From Streptomyces sp. NBC_00376 (GTDB lineage Bacteria; Actinomycetota; Actinomycetes; Streptomycetales; Streptomycetaceae): 64,000 nucleotides of DNA. The stretch is taken from assembly GCF_036077095.1 (NCBI RefSeq), contig NZ_CP107960.1, positions 7,254,001 through 7,318,000 on the forward strand. Direction: 5' to 3'. The translations under genes were made by a program, and so were the position numbers. Position 1 is the first letter of the stretch. Every line of letters begins with the position of its first letter. Below, in pieces: positions 43,967-54,425 of this stretch. The notes beneath the pieces are model-generated. The model was not told the DNA's origin. It searched no databases and saw only the letters and a list, made by a program, of their open reading frames with translations.

Positions 43967-45001
43967 TCAGGCGTGTCGGAGGCAGAGGGTTCCCCATTGG
44001 AAGCCTGCGCCGATCCCGGACAGCACGTAGGTGTCTCCCGGAAGCAGGGAGCCTTCGGTGATGGTGGTGTGGAGTGCGGTGAACACGCCGGCTGATCCGG
44101 TGTTGCCCAGTCGGTCGATGGTGACGGTAGCGCGCTCACGGGGCACGCCCAGGGCAGCCATGGTCTCGGTGAGGATGTTCAGGTTGGCCTGGTGCAGGAA
44201 GAAGTGCCGGACCTGGTTGATCGGCACGCCGGCGCGGTGGGCGGCGCTGGTGATGCTCTCGGGCAGGTGTGTGGTCGCGGCGTTCCAGACGGCACGACCG
44301 TCCATGTACAGGTAGTGCTCTCCGGCGGCGACGGTGGCGGTGCTGGCGGGCAGCCGGGAGCCTCCGGCGGGGATCTGGACGTCGTAGGACAGCCGGGAGC
44401 CCAGGTTGTAGGAGAGCAGACCCGCTCCCGGGGTGTCGGTACGGGAGAGGACGACGGCTGCTGCGGCGTCTCCGAAGAAGACACCGGTGGTGCGGTCGGT
44501 GGGATCGGCGACCCTGGAGGCGCAGTCGGCCGCGAGGAGCAGGATGGTGGTGATGGAGGGGTTCTGCAGGAGATGGGCGGCGATCAGCATGGCCTGGATG
44601 CCCGAGGCACAGGCGGCTTGGGTGACGTCCAGGGACAGAGCACGGTGGGCGCCGAGGGCGTCTTTGACGATCAGTGCGGTCGACAGGAGCGGCTGGTCCC
44701 AGGTGTAGGTGGCGACGATGACCGCGTCCAGCTGGGCGGGCTGGATACCGGCGGCGTCCAGGGCCGGGTGGGCGGCGGCGACGCACATGTCGGAGGTCGC
44801 CAGGTGCGGGGCCAGACGGCGGCGTTCGCGGATACCGGTGCGGCTGGTGATCCATTCGTCGCTGGTGTCCAGGGTACGGGTGAGCTCCTGGTTGGTGACG
44901 ACCGCCGGTGGCAGGTGCATCCCGGTTCCGGTGATGGCGAACGGCACGGACAGGCCGACGCCGGTCTGGTGGAACAGGGTCTGGTCCAGGGCGACGGTCA
45001 T
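43967..45001 (-). CDS. KAS III-like (FabH-type) beta-ketoacyl synthase
   Basis: A 344-residue thiolase-fold enzyme with the full triad Cys131 (AACASG), His270 (FFLHQAN) and Asn300 (LGNTGSAG), so it should be active in acyl transfer or condensation. It is not near fab genes; stand-alone homologues in secondary metabolism either start fatty acyl chains or move acyl groups to amines or alcohols (CerJ-type). ATG 44999-45001 overlaps a 17-codon upstream frame; a longer in-frame extension lacks homology. The GS-like gene follows on the same strand after 157 bp. Confidence 0.87.
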   Translation of the reverse strand: MTVALDQTLFHQTGVGLSVPFAITGTGMHLPPAVVTNQELTRTLDTSDEWITSRTGIRERRRLAPHLATSDMCVAAAHPALDAAGIQPAQLDAVIVATYTWDQPLLSTALIVKDALGAHRALSLDVTQAACASGIQAMLIAAHLLQNPSITTILLLAADCASRVADPTDRTTGVFFGDAAAAVVLSRTDTPGAGLLSYNLGSRLSYDVQIPAGGSRLPASTATVAAGEHYLYMDGRAVWNAATTHLPESITSAAHRAGVPINQVRHFFLHQANLNILTETMAALGVPRERATVTIDRLGNTGSAGVFTALHTTITEGSLLPGDTYVLSGIGAGFQWGTLCLRHA

Positions 45002-45051
45002 GCCACGGCGCTCCGCTCGGGTGCGATCGGTGCGCCTCGAAGAACTCCCAT
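44998..45051 (-). CDS. 17-codon leader frame coupled to the KAS III gene
   Basis: ATG 45049-45051 with a strong ribosome-binding site (GGGAGAGGAACGG) opens MGVLRGAPIAPERSAVA and stops at TGA in an ATGA overlap with the KAS III start. The KAS III start itself has only a distant GGAG. This suggests coupling through a short leader peptide. Whether the peptide itself matters is unknown. Confidence 0.4.
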   Translation of the reverse strand: MGVLRGAPIAPERSAVA

Positions 45052-45409
45052 ATTCCGTTCCTCTCCCTGTCGGTTCGTGAATGGCCGGCACCGCCGGACC
45101 CGTCGAATTCAAAAGTCGCCGCATCGTCTCACGGAAAAAAGGCAGGGAGATCGCGCCGTAATCCGTGAGCGTGATGAAGTATTCGGCTGCTTGACATCGC
45201 AGTGCTGGACATTCTTCGTCGTGCTCCGGGATGGCATGGGCTGCGAATCCACCGCCGACCATGAAACTGCCCCACAAGACCGTCCCGGCTTGATCAGGAC
45301 CTTGCCGATGAGGCGGTCGCGCGCGTTCCACGGCAATCCGGGTGGGGGCGGGTGGGCAGGGGACGGATACTGGCAGTGATCGGTTTTCGAATACCTTTGC
45401 GGAGGGCCG
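45052..45409. other. Divergent promoter region, KAS III / hydrolase
   Basis: 358 bp between divergent starts. Contains an AT-rich stretch with CTTGACATCG at about 45193 and further AT-rich sequence (TTTTCGAATACC) before the hydrolase start. No gene is supported. Confidence 0.5.
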
Positions 45410-46492
45410 ATGCTGCGGGACGGACGAGTCGTGGACTCCTTGCTCGCGCTGTTGAGCCGGGACTGGCTCGGGGTGCCGGTCGCGGTGCTGGTGGCGGGGG
45501 CGGGTGGAGGGTTGACCGGGGTCGGGACGGCATGGGCCACGGCGCTCGGTGGCCTCGCCATGACTGTCGGTGTGCTGCTGGCGGCGGGGTCCGTTCGCCA
45601 CCTGGTGCTGGTGGCCCGCGAGCGGCGGGAGAATCCTCCGCCGGGGCGGCTGGTCGGTGTGGGCGGTCACCGGATGCACGTCTTCGCGGAGGGAGAGGCC
45701 GGGGGCGGGCCGACGGTGGTGTGGATGCCTGGCGGGCACGCCCCTGGTGAGGACTTTCGTGAACTGCACACGATGCTGTCGGTCCGAGCCCGGTCGGTGC
45801 TGGTCGACCGGTTCGGTTCGGGCTGGAGCGATGTCGGGCCCTTCCCGAGAACGACGGCGGGCGAAGCGGAGGAGCTACTGGCTGCGCTGGAGGGAGCGGG
45901 GGAGCGGGCACCCTTCGTGCTCGTCGGTCATTCCTTCGGAGGGTTGCTGGTCGCGAACGCGGCCAGGCGTCGGCCGGATCTGGTGGCTGGTCTCGTGCTG
46001 CTCGATCCGACGCCCCCGGAGGTCGTCGCCTTCGCGCCGCGCAGCCGGCAGCTCGCGCGGATGCGTCGCGGCTTCCTGTTGTCGGCGGTGCGGCAGTTGT
46101 TCGGTGCCCACCGCGGCCCGGCGAGCCGGGCCGGGCAGGGCTGCGCCGCCGCGTCGGCTTTCGCCGAGCTGTCGCCATCCGGGTTGGCGAGAGTCGGCTG
46201 GGAGACCGTGGTGTACGACGGGGATCTCGGGGACCTGCCGCTGGTGCTGGTGATACCCCGGGATCTCACCGGCGGTGAGGCGGTGCTGGCCGGCGCCCGG
46301 GACGCAGCCGAGGCCGAGCGGATCAGCCGCTTCTATCTCCGAAGCAGGATCCGGTACCTGGCGACGTCGACATCGTCACGGCTGGTGCATACGCCGGAGG
46401 GAACGGGCCACGACTTCCCGCACGAGGTGCCCGCGTTCGTGGTCGGCGTGGTCGGGGGCCTGGTGCGGGAGCTGGGTGTGACCAGCTCCTGA
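45410..46492 (+). CDS. Alpha/beta hydrolase with N-terminal membrane helices
   Basis: A 360-residue protein: two hydrophobic helices (about 20-45 and 48-62), then an alpha/beta hydrolase domain (from about 75). The nucleophile elbow is GHSFGGLLVANAA; the general Asp/His lie in the C-terminal part, with GTGHDFPHE for the His loop. Membrane-bound esterase or peptidase-like hydrolase; substrate unknown. GGAGGG precedes the ATG. It converges on the ABC gene remnants. Confidence 0.83.
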   Translation: MLRDGRVVDSLLALLSRDWLGVPVAVLVAGAGGGLTGVGTAWATALGGLAMTVGVLLAAGSVRHLVLVARERRENPPPGRLVGVGGHRMHVFAEGEAGGGPTVVWMPGGHAPGEDFRELHTMLSVRARSVLVDRFGSGWSDVGPFPRTTAGEAEELLAALEGAGERAPFVLVGHSFGGLLVANAARRRPDLVAGLVLLDPTPPEVVAFAPRSRQLARMRRGFLLSAVRQLFGAHRGPASRAGQGCAAASAFAELSPSGLARVGWETVVYDGDLGDLPLVLVIPRDLTGGEAVLAGARDAAEAERISRFYLRSRIRYLATSTSSRLVHTPEGTGHDFPHEVPAFVVGVVGGLVRELGVTSS

Positions 46493-46643
46493 CCGTCCGC
46501 GCGGAGTCGGCCCGGATCGGGCGTCGTCGGGAGAAGGAACCCAGGTCCACGACGTTGCGGCGAGTTCCCGGCGGTACCGGGGCCGCCGCCGTGGTCGTGG
46601 CCGGCCTCGGCCAGGTGACCGCGTCCGGAAGCCCGACGGTCAT
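46493..46643 (-). pseudogene. 5' stub of a gene coupled to the ABC ATPase gene
   Basis: An ATG at 46641-46643 overlaps the ABC stop as ATGA and has GAGGAGAGG upstream. About 45 plausible residues follow (GLPDAVTWPRPATT, TRRNVVDLGSFSRRR). Then the frame enters the 3' end of the hydrolase gene on the other strand with no sensible protein. It looks like the beginning of the operon's next gene, cut off. Confidence 0.4.
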
Positions 46644-47431
46644 GACGTCCTCTCCTCGGACGGGGATGTGCGCAGGGACGGCACGGAGGCGAGCAGCGTT
46701 CGGGTGTAGGGGTGCTTCGGCGTGCGCAGGATCGTCTCGGTGGGGGCGGTCTCGACGATCCGGCCTTGCCGCATGACCGCCACGATGTCGGAGACGTGGC
46801 AGACCGCCGGCAGGTTGTGGCCGATGAACAGCATGGAAAATCCGAGCTGTCGCTGGAGTTCGCGGATGGTGTTGAGGACGGAGGCCTGCACCGAGACGTC
46901 GAGCGCCGAGGTGATCTCGTCGGCGATCAGCAGACCGGGCTCGACGGACAGGGAGCGGGCAAGGGCGACTCGCTGGCGCTGCCCGCCGGACAGCTGCCGC
47001 GGCAGGCGATCGGCGAGCCGGGGGTCCAGGCCGACGAGGCCGAGCAGTTCGGTGACGCGCTCGGCGCGGGTGGCCCGGTCGAGTCGGCGGAAGACTGTGG
47101 CAGCCTCGACGAGAGCCTGACGGGCTGTCATCCGGGGGTCGAGCGCGGTGTCCGGGTCCTGGAGGACGACCTGGACAAGACGGCCGAGCCGACGCCGGTC
47201 GCGGACGGTGCGGGTGCGGACCTCCTGGCCGTCGATCAGGACCCGGCCACTGTGCACGGGGACGAGGCCGACGATCGCGCGGGCCAGGCTGGATTTCCCG
47301 GAGCCCGACTCCCCCACGAGACCGAGCGTGGTGCCGGACGGGATCTCCAGCGAGACACCGTCCACGGCGGCGAGGGAGCCGCGGGGGCCGGGGTGGCGGA
47401 CGGTGAGGTCGGTCACCTGAAGGGTGGTCAT
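46640..47431 (-). CDS. Peptide-type ABC transporter ATP-binding protein (DppF/OppF-like)
   Basis: A 263-residue complete ATPase: Walker A GESGSGKSSLA, Q-loop VLQDPDTALDP, signature LSGGQRQRVALARSL, Walker B GLLIADEITSALD, H-loop FIGHNLPAVCHV and the C-terminal HPYTRTLL motif of the Opp/Dpp group. Membrane and binding-protein partners are absent from the window, and the partner ATPase upstream is truncated, so it is probably an orphan. Its ATG overlaps the stop of the truncated gene. Confidence 0.88.
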   Translation of the reverse strand: MTTLQVTDLTVRHPGPRGSLAAVDGVSLEIPSGTTLGLVGESGSGKSSLARAIVGLVPVHSGRVLIDGQEVRTRTVRDRRRLGRLVQVVLQDPDTALDPRMTARQALVEAATVFRRLDRATRAERVTELLGLVGLDPRLADRLPRQLSGGQRQRVALARSLSVEPGLLIADEITSALDVSVQASVLNTIRELQRQLGFSMLFIGHNLPAVCHVSDIVAVMRQGRIVETAPTETILRTPKHPYTRTLLASVPSLRTSPSEERTS

Positions 47432-47818
47432 GACGCGGTCGCCGTCTCCGGGGCCGCTGCCACCGGTACCGGATACCAGCAGGCGACCCGGTGGTCGGCA
47501 CCGAGGTCTTCCAGCGGTGGAGCCTGCTCGGCGCAGTGGTCCCGGCGGCGCGAGCAGCGGGGCTCGAACGGGCATCCCGGTGAGGGTGCGAGCGGATCGG
47601 GCGGCGCACCTTCGACCGTCGGCAGCGGTCGGCCGCGGTCGGCGGTGAGGTCCGGTACCGATGCGACCAGGGCCCGGGTGTAGGGGTGCCGGGCACCGTC
47701 GGCGAGGCGGTCGGCGGGCAGGGTCTCGGCGGTGGTGCCCGCGTACATCACCAGGACCCGTTCGCAGAACTCGCCCACGAGCGCGACGTCGTGGCTGATG
47801 AACAGGATCCAGGAGGTC
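47428..47818 (-). pseudogene. Truncated DppD/OppD-like ABC ATPase (3' part)
   Basis: Only the part after Walker B remains: LFISHDVALVGEFCERVLVM, the HPYTRALVASVPDL motif and the Cys cluster typical of this group (PGCPFEPRCSRRRDHC). Walker A, signature and Walker B are missing. At about 47815 the frame abuts the C40-peptidase gene, so this is a recombination junction and not gradual decay. Confidence 0.85.
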
Positions 47819-48799
47819 ACCCGGCCGCAGAGCATCGACCGTCACGGCCTTGCCTTCTTTGACCTGGGTGTACGTCGTGCGTGTCAGGGTGACCCCGGCG
47901 GCCTTGTACGCCTGCTGCATCAGCGAGGAGCAGTCGCAGCGGCCCATCGGGTCGGGCCCGTGGGAGTCGGTACAGCTCCCGCCCCACTGATAGGCGGTGC
48001 CGAGCTGGCCGAGCGCCCAGCGGATCGCCGTCCGGACCTTCGGTGGAGCGTCTGCCGGGATCTTGTATCCGGCCGGCACCGCGCCGGCCGGGATGGTCCC
48101 GAAGTCGGTTCCGTCCCCGCCGCTCGTACAGCTGCCCGCCGTACTCGGCGCGGGGGCGTCTGTGCTGCCCGAACCGGACGGTGAAGGGCTCGGCGATTGA
48201 CCGCCGGCCTTCGACAGCAATGGCTCGATGGCCTTCTGCAGGGCGGTCGCCAGGGGTTCCCACTTCGCGTACGCCTCGGGGAAGCCGGACCGCTGCACCG
48301 CCTGGGCGGCCTGAGCCACGGACAGGGACTGCCAGCCTGATACCTTCTTCAGCCCCTCGTAGAACTTCGTCGAGGAGTACACCGGGTCGAGGATCTCGTT
48401 CGCGGTGCCCCAGCCCTGCGACGGACGCTGCTGGAACAACCCCAAGCTGTCGCGGTCGCCGTAGGTCAGGTTCCGCAGACCGCTCTCCTGCAGAGCGGTC
48501 GCCAGGGCCACGATCTGTCCCCGGGCCGGGATCTTCATCGCGACGCCGGTGGCCTGGATGGTCTTGGCGTTGGGCACCTGCTCGGCCGGGTTGCCCAGGC
48601 CCGGCACGGAGACCTTCCCCTTACCGCCGCCCAGGATCGCCTTCACCTGAGCGGAAACGGCCGAGGTGTCCACAGCCTGTGTACCGCCGGTCGAGCAGGA
48701 GGCAAAAGCATCGGAGGCGCCGATGGCGAGGATCGGAAGGGCCAGCAACAGCAGAGCGGTGGCGAGAACACCGACGGCGGCGTGGGTGGACTTCTTCAT
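47815..48799 (-). pseudogene. Lytic transglycosylase/C40 peptidase, 3'-truncated
   Basis: From ATG 48797-48799: an N-terminal membrane anchor (about residues 5-30, LATALLLLALPILAIGAS), a lysozyme-like domain (about 80-180, ALQESGLRNLTYGDRDSLGL, FQQRPSQGWGT), a Ser/Pro linker, and the start of an NlpC/P60 domain with its catalytic Cys in GRCDCSSLMQQAYKAAGV. The gene stops at ALRPGDL, before the catalytic His, where the ABC gene begins. Such bifunctional wall hydrolases belong to actinomycete conjugative elements. Confidence 0.82.
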
Positions 48800-48988
48800 C
48801 GCCGCAGCCGTTCGCGCGGACGGACAGCCAGGCTGGGCCATGGGATCGGAACAGGGCGTGGGTGTACCAGGGCATGCTGCATCGCAGCGGCTCCTCGTGG
48901 TTCGTAGGAGGCGCGGTGCCGACTTCTCGTGCAAAGCCGTCGGCACCGCGCCGATGTGAATCCGCCTCTCAGGGCGGGCCCGGGTCAA

Positions 48989-49378
48989 AGGAGTTGGTAG
49001 CTCCCGGACACCGGTCTCGGATCACGCGCGGCAGCCGGCCGCGCTCGTAATCTCAGGCGGTACACCAGCTCTCCTCGCAGCCGTGGAACAAGGGGGCAAT
49101 GAGCTTTCCGGACTGTCCTTTTGGACGAGACGACACGGATAGGCACAGGTCAGCGAGAGTGGAGCAGAAGCTCTGGCCCGGTGACACGGCGAGACAGTAG
49201 ACGGGGATCCCGGCCGCACCAAACGACTGCCGGCCCCGGGCCCGGACCACGGCACGGCTCGTTAGGTCGGGCCGGAATACGCGGCTAACCTCCGGCGCAA
49301 CCCCGCACGGAACGAACGCTGTTGAGCGCCATCCGGGCCGGGCCCAGTCCCGCCGTGTCCCTGAAAGAGGCCCCGCGC
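48989..49378. other. 390-bp gap upstream of the methyltransferase
   Basis: No gene with support. A 65-codon minus-strand frame (49053-49250) encodes five Cys but lacks a ribosome-binding site and a leader pattern. The region probably holds the methyltransferase promoter. Confidence 0.45.
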
Positions 49379-50125
49379 ATGAGCTACACGCTGCACCGAG
49401 GCGACGCCCTCACCGTGCTGAAGACCCTCCCGGACGAGAGCGTCAACGCCGTCATCACCGACCCGCCATACAACAGCGGCGGGCGTACCAGTTCGGACCG
49501 CACCGGTCGCACCGCGCGAGCCAAGTACGTCACCAGCAACAGCGCGCACGACCTGCAGAACTTCCCCGGAGAGAACCGGGACCAGCGGAGCTACCGGAGC
49601 TGGCTGACCGCCCTGCTCACCGAGGCGTACCGGGCCTCCACCGAGCACTCGGTCGCCATCGTCTTCTCGGACTGGCGCCAGGAGCCGACCACGTCCGACG
49701 CCCTGCAGATGGCGGGCTGGACCTGGAGCGGCACGATCCCGTGGATCAAGCCCGCCAGCCGGCCTCGCAAGGGAGGGTTCAAGCAGTCCGCCGAGTTCAT
49801 CACCTGGGGCGTCAAGGGCAGCCTCGCGAAGGACCGGGACCTGTACCTGCCTGGCCACTTCATCGCCTCCCAGCCGCGCAAGGACCGGGTGCACATCACC
49901 CAGAAGCCGGTCGAGATCATGCAGCGGCTCGTGCAGATCTGCCCCGAGGGCGGAACCGTCCTCGACCCTTTCACCGGCAGCGGCTCCACGGGCGTCGCCG
50001 CCCTGCGCGAGGGCCGGCGATTCGTGGGGGTCGAGCTGTCGGCGCACTATGCCGACGTCGCCGAGCGAAGGCTCCAGGCGGAACTGACCCAGGACGACTT
50101 CGTCCTGGCCGGACCAGAGGCATGA
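49379..50125 (+). CDS. Site-specific DNA methyltransferase (beta-group order)
   Basis: A 248-residue DNA methyltransferase: motif IV TDPPYNSGG near residue 30 and the SAM motif DPFTGSGSTGVAAL near residue 200, with the target region between, so the beta-type order. HITQKPVEIMQRLV precedes the SAM motif. It modifies adenine-N6 or cytosine-N4; recognition site unknown. No restriction gene is adjacent, which with its small size suggests a phage or solitary methylase. ATG 49379 follows GAGG. Confidence 0.87.
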   Translation: MSYTLHRGDALTVLKTLPDESVNAVITDPPYNSGGRTSSDRTGRTARAKYVTSNSAHDLQNFPGENRDQRSYRSWLTALLTEAYRASTEHSVAIVFSDWRQEPTTSDALQMAGWTWSGTIPWIKPASRPRKGGFKQSAEFITWGVKGSLAKDRDLYLPGHFIASQPRKDRVHITQKPVEIMQRLVQICPEGGTVLDPFTGSGSTGVAALREGRRFVGVELSAHYADVAERRLQAELTQDDFVLAGPEA

Positions 50126-50223
50126 GCATGAGACCGGTCAGACCGGGGCCGACGGACCGCAGACGCAGAAATGGGCGGCTGGTACATCGAGAAACCGATG
50201 CGCCAGCCGCCCTTCGTGTTGCG

Positions 50224-50862
50224 TCAGGATGCCTCGAATCCCCGCCTGATCAGCGGGCCCGCCTTCTCCAGGCCGGCCGCCGACGAGATACGGACCTCCA
50301 GGTCGCCGGTCCCGAGGTGGCCGATGCAGCGTATGTCGCGGGTAAAGCTCTCCTCCGGCTCGACCGCGTCCGGGTCGAGCCGGAGGTAGACCAGGATCAC
50401 TTCGTGCTTCGGACGGGAGATCACCGAGGCGACGTTCACCATCCGCCGATAGGCGATGTAGTGCCTGAGCGCAGCCACATCGACCTCGCCCCACGCGGTG
50501 AGCGCCTCGTCCAGCTAGGCGTACAGGTCCTGCAGGCAAGCAGGAGCCGCAGTCGGGCTCGCCTGGAGCGACGGCTTTCCGCTGCCCTCGCTGGCCATGG
50601 CTGCCTCCTCCCGCCGTCGGGGCCGCCGAGCCGGAGCGGCGCGGGGAGAGCCAGGTGTGGACTCGATCAGCAGCAGGCTCAGCAGCCCACCGTCGAAGAT
50701 GCGGTAGCGCACTAGGTCGATCCGCTTGTGCAGGCGGTGGACCGCGACCCGGTCGTGGTGCGAGAAGCTCGCCGCGATGCAGACCATCCGCGGATTCCGC
50801 CAGTCGATCACCTCGGCCGCCTCGACACCCTGCTTCTCCCTGACCAGGGCCTCGGAAACCAA
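50224..50862 (-). pseudogene. DUF5655-type protein, truncated and with nonsense codon
   Basis: One continuous frame interrupted by TAG at 50515-50517: before it VIDWRNPRMVCIAASFSHHD and HKRIDLVRYRIFDGGLLSLL, after it ALRHYIAYRRMVNVASVISR and DIRCIGHLGTGDLEVRISS. The last part is the DUF5655 domain (nuclease/transport-like). In the motif LYA*LDEAL the stop replaces a likely Glu (GAG to TAG). The N-terminal domain of the family is also missing. Confidence 0.75.
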
Positions 50863-50880
50863 CCACCCCAGCGTTAACGG

Positions 50881-51483
50881 TCAGCCGGGCGAGCGGAGAC
50901 TGGTGCGCAGCGCCAGTACCAGGCAAACCGTGGTCGCGGCGATAGCGAGTGCGGCGGGCAGCCGTGCCCATGAGGTGCCCGCGACTGGCGCCTGGGCGGC
51001 AAGCAGGACCACCGCGGTCGCGGCGGCGGCCGCCAGTGCGGGTGTCGCCTGAGGCTGGCCGGGCGGGGTGTTGACACCGGCTGTCCACGCGTCGGTGACG
51101 AGCAGGTAGGCGAGCAGCAGGGCGGCGATGCAGACGACCAGCCAGACCGCAGGGCTGGTGGCCGCTGCGACTGCGATTGCCACAGCCGGCAGCACGGTCG
51201 TCCTGCGGCGGGCCGCGGCGGTCCACCAGCGCATGGAGGTCAGAACGGGGCGCGCGTCGACCATCGGAGCGGCCCACCACGCGGCCGCTGCCGCTCCGAG
51301 CACCAGCATTCTGACCGGCAGCGGTGCGTGCAGGGCGGCCGGCGGGTCGAAGGCGGCGATAACAAGAGCCGTTCCGAGCAGTCGGTCAGTGATGCGGGAG
51401 GTGAGACGTGTGATGAGCCAGGCGGCTCGGCTGCCGACAGGACGTGGGCCTGGCCGGGCGAACCGGGCGAGGGCGGCTATCAA
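50881..51483 (-). CDS. Membrane protein, last gene of the MoxR operon
   Basis: A 200-residue protein with about five hydrophobic helices (MLVLGAAAAAWWAAPM, VVCIAALLLAYLLVTDAW, ALAIAATTVCLVLALRTS). Start TTG 51481-51483 overlaps the stop of the DUF58 gene and is preceded by GGAGGGACCC. No family recognised; likely the membrane partner of the operon. Confidence 0.65.
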   Translation of the reverse strand: MIAALARFARPGPRPVGSRAAWLITRLTSRITDRLLGTALVIAAFDPPAALHAPLPVRMLVLGAAAAAWWAAPMVDARPVLTSMRWWTAAARRRTTVLPAVAIAVAAATSPAVWLVVCIAALLLAYLLVTDAWTAGVNTPPGQPQATPALAAAAATAVVLLAAQAPVAGTSWARLPAALAIAATTVCLVLALRTSLRSPG

Positions 51484-52819
51484 CGGGTCCCTCCGTGGAT
51501 GCGGGTGCGCAGCAGCGGCGCAAGGGCGAGGTCGAGGGTCTCGCCGGGCTGGTAGGCGACGACCGCGATCCCGCGTTCCACGAGGGCGAAGCGCATGGCG
51601 TCGCGGTCGGCCCGCCACAGCCGCAGCGCGAGTTCGCTCTCGGTGTCGCCGGGTTCCACGACCGGGTCGCCTGTGGGGATCTCGACCACGACCATCGGGT
51701 TGGCCCGTCCGCGCACCTGGTGCAGGATGCCGAAGATCCGCTGGTCGGTCAGTGGCGTGATGACGTACACCAGCGCTCCTTCGGGCAATGCGGGAGGTGG
51801 GAGCAGGCTGAGGCCCGCCGTGCGGTACGCGCCGTCCTTGCGGACCCCCAGCACGCTCTCGACGATGCGGTAGAAGTACCCTTGGCCGCTGCTCGGTTGC
51901 AGCCAGCGGGTTGGGCCGCCGACCGACACGATGCCAACCCGGTCGTGGGTGCGCAGGTAGGCGCGGACCAACCCGGCAGCGGCCCGGAAGGCCTCGTCGA
52001 GCGAGGACGCGCTGGTAACCGGGTCGACCACATCGGTGAGCACGTCCAGCAGCACCACGGTGTCGGCGGTGCGCTCTGCGGCGAATTGGTGAACTTGCAG
52101 GGTGCCGCGGCGGGTGGTGGCCGGCCAGTGGATCCGGCGCTGCCGTTCGCCGCGCGCATACGGATGCACGCCGGTGACCTCGACGCCCTCGCCACGCTGC
52201 ACGGCGGTGTGCTCGCCAAGCCGTTGCGGCAGCCGGACCGGGACGGGCGTGAGACCGGCGTGTTCGGGCACTGGGAAGACGGCGATCTCGCCGAGCTCGG
52301 CCCGCACGGTGCGGCGGGCCATCCCGCCGCGGTCGTAGACATCGACGTCGACCGTGCCGAGCGTCCAGCGGCCCCAACGCTGCGCGGTCAGGACGAGATC
52401 GACGCGGTGTGGGCCGACCGCGAGGTGGTCGAGTCGCATCCCGTAGCCGAGAGTGACGCCGGGGTCCAGGCGGCCGGTCTCACCGTTGTAAGCCACCGCG
52501 ATCCGCACCGTCACCTGCTCGCCCTCAAAGCACCGCCGCGGCTCCACCTCGGCCTCGGCCGTCACCGCGTCCGGGCTCGGCCCGCTCGGCAGGGCGAGGG
52601 CGAGCAGCACCAGGGGCACGGCGGCGAGAGCGAGCACCCAAGGGCGCCCGGTGACCAGCGCGGCAGCCAGCGCGACAACGGCCAACGTGCCCAGCCGCAG
52701 CGCGCGTTCACCGGTGCGCCAGCCGAGCGGGGGTGGCGGCGGAGAGTCGGCGGTGACGTCTTGACGGCCGTTCAGGGCCCGTTGGGCAGCTGCCGCTCTG
52801 CGGGCCGGCTCTGGCTCCG

Positions 52820-52823
<4 letters not shown>
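51480..52823 (-). CDS. DUF58 domain protein
   Basis: A 447-residue protein: two helices near the N-terminus (about 45-85), a beta-sandwich, the DUF58 motif GVHPYARGERQRRIHWPATT (about 225), then a von Willebrand A-like domain (DTVVLLDVLTDVVDP). DUF58 proteins pair with MoxR ATPases and are thought to act in assembly or activation of envelope complexes. Its ATG overlaps the moxR stop. Confidence 0.87.
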
Positions 52824-53827
<1,004 letters not shown>

Positions 53828-53837
53828 GATCGGATCC

Positions 53838-54425
53838 TCACGGGGCGGGGTCAGGGGGTGCTGCGGAGTCGACCGCAGCGCCACTGGACCACAGGGCTTC
53901 CAGGCGGTCGATCAGGGAGCGCAGGACGGGCTCAGGGAGAGTGGGCTGCGGAGCGGTCGCCTCGGGATCGATCCACGGCCACAGCTCAGCGCCGACCAGC
54001 GCCCGGGCCCGCTTCGGGTTCCGGTACATCGCCACGCCGTGTCGTTCGGCCAGCCGGGCGGCGAACAGCCGCTGCAACTCCGGGCGCATGACGGTGTGGA
54101 GGTGCACTTCGCTGTCGTCCGCGAGGGTCTTGGCCACGATGCGCTGCCACCCGCCGAGTTCCGGGGCCCGTCTGCTTAATAGGCGCACCGGTCTGCGGTA
54201 TCCGCTGTCCTGGGCGGCACCGCCTGCGGCATAGCGCCCCAGGACCAGCGCAACAGTGGTGATGAGGGCGAGGCCGGTGGCGGCCGCGGCGGCACCGTCG
54301 GCCAGGGCGAGCAGCACTTCGGCGGTGACCGCGACGGTGCCCAGGACGGCCAGCGAGTGCTGTATCGAACCGGGTTTCTGCAGAACGGAGTTGGCAAAGT
54401 CCCGGATTCGTGTGAGCGCCTTCAC
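53838..54425 (-). CDS. Membrane-anchored hypothetical protein of the MoxR operon
   Basis: A 195-residue protein with two hydrophobic segments (about 22-45 and 48-66, [20 protein letters not shown]), then a soluble domain ([20 protein letters not shown]). Start ATG overlaps the DUF4129 gene stop. No family recognised; operon position implies a role with MoxR/DUF58. Confidence 0.7.
   Translation of the reverse strand: MKALTRIRDFANSVLQKPGSIQHSLAVLGTVAVTAEVLLALADGAAAAATGLALITTVALVLGRYAAGGAAQDSGYRRPVRLLSRRAPELGGWQRIVAKTLADDSEVHLHTVMRPELQRLFAARLAERHGVAMYRNPKRARALVGAELWPWIDPEATAPQPTLPEPVLRSLIDRLEALWSSGAAVDSAAPPDPAP

Noticed and set aside
46640..48988. One continuous 782-codon minus-strand frame read as a C40 peptidase-ABC fusion protein
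   Set aside because: Between the two parts the frame is wrong for the DppD-like remnant; the continuity is accidental at the rearrangement junction.
49053..49250. 65-codon minus-strand frame with five Cys considered as a RiPP precursor
   Set aside because: No ribosome-binding site, no leader-like acidic helix and no modification enzyme nearby.
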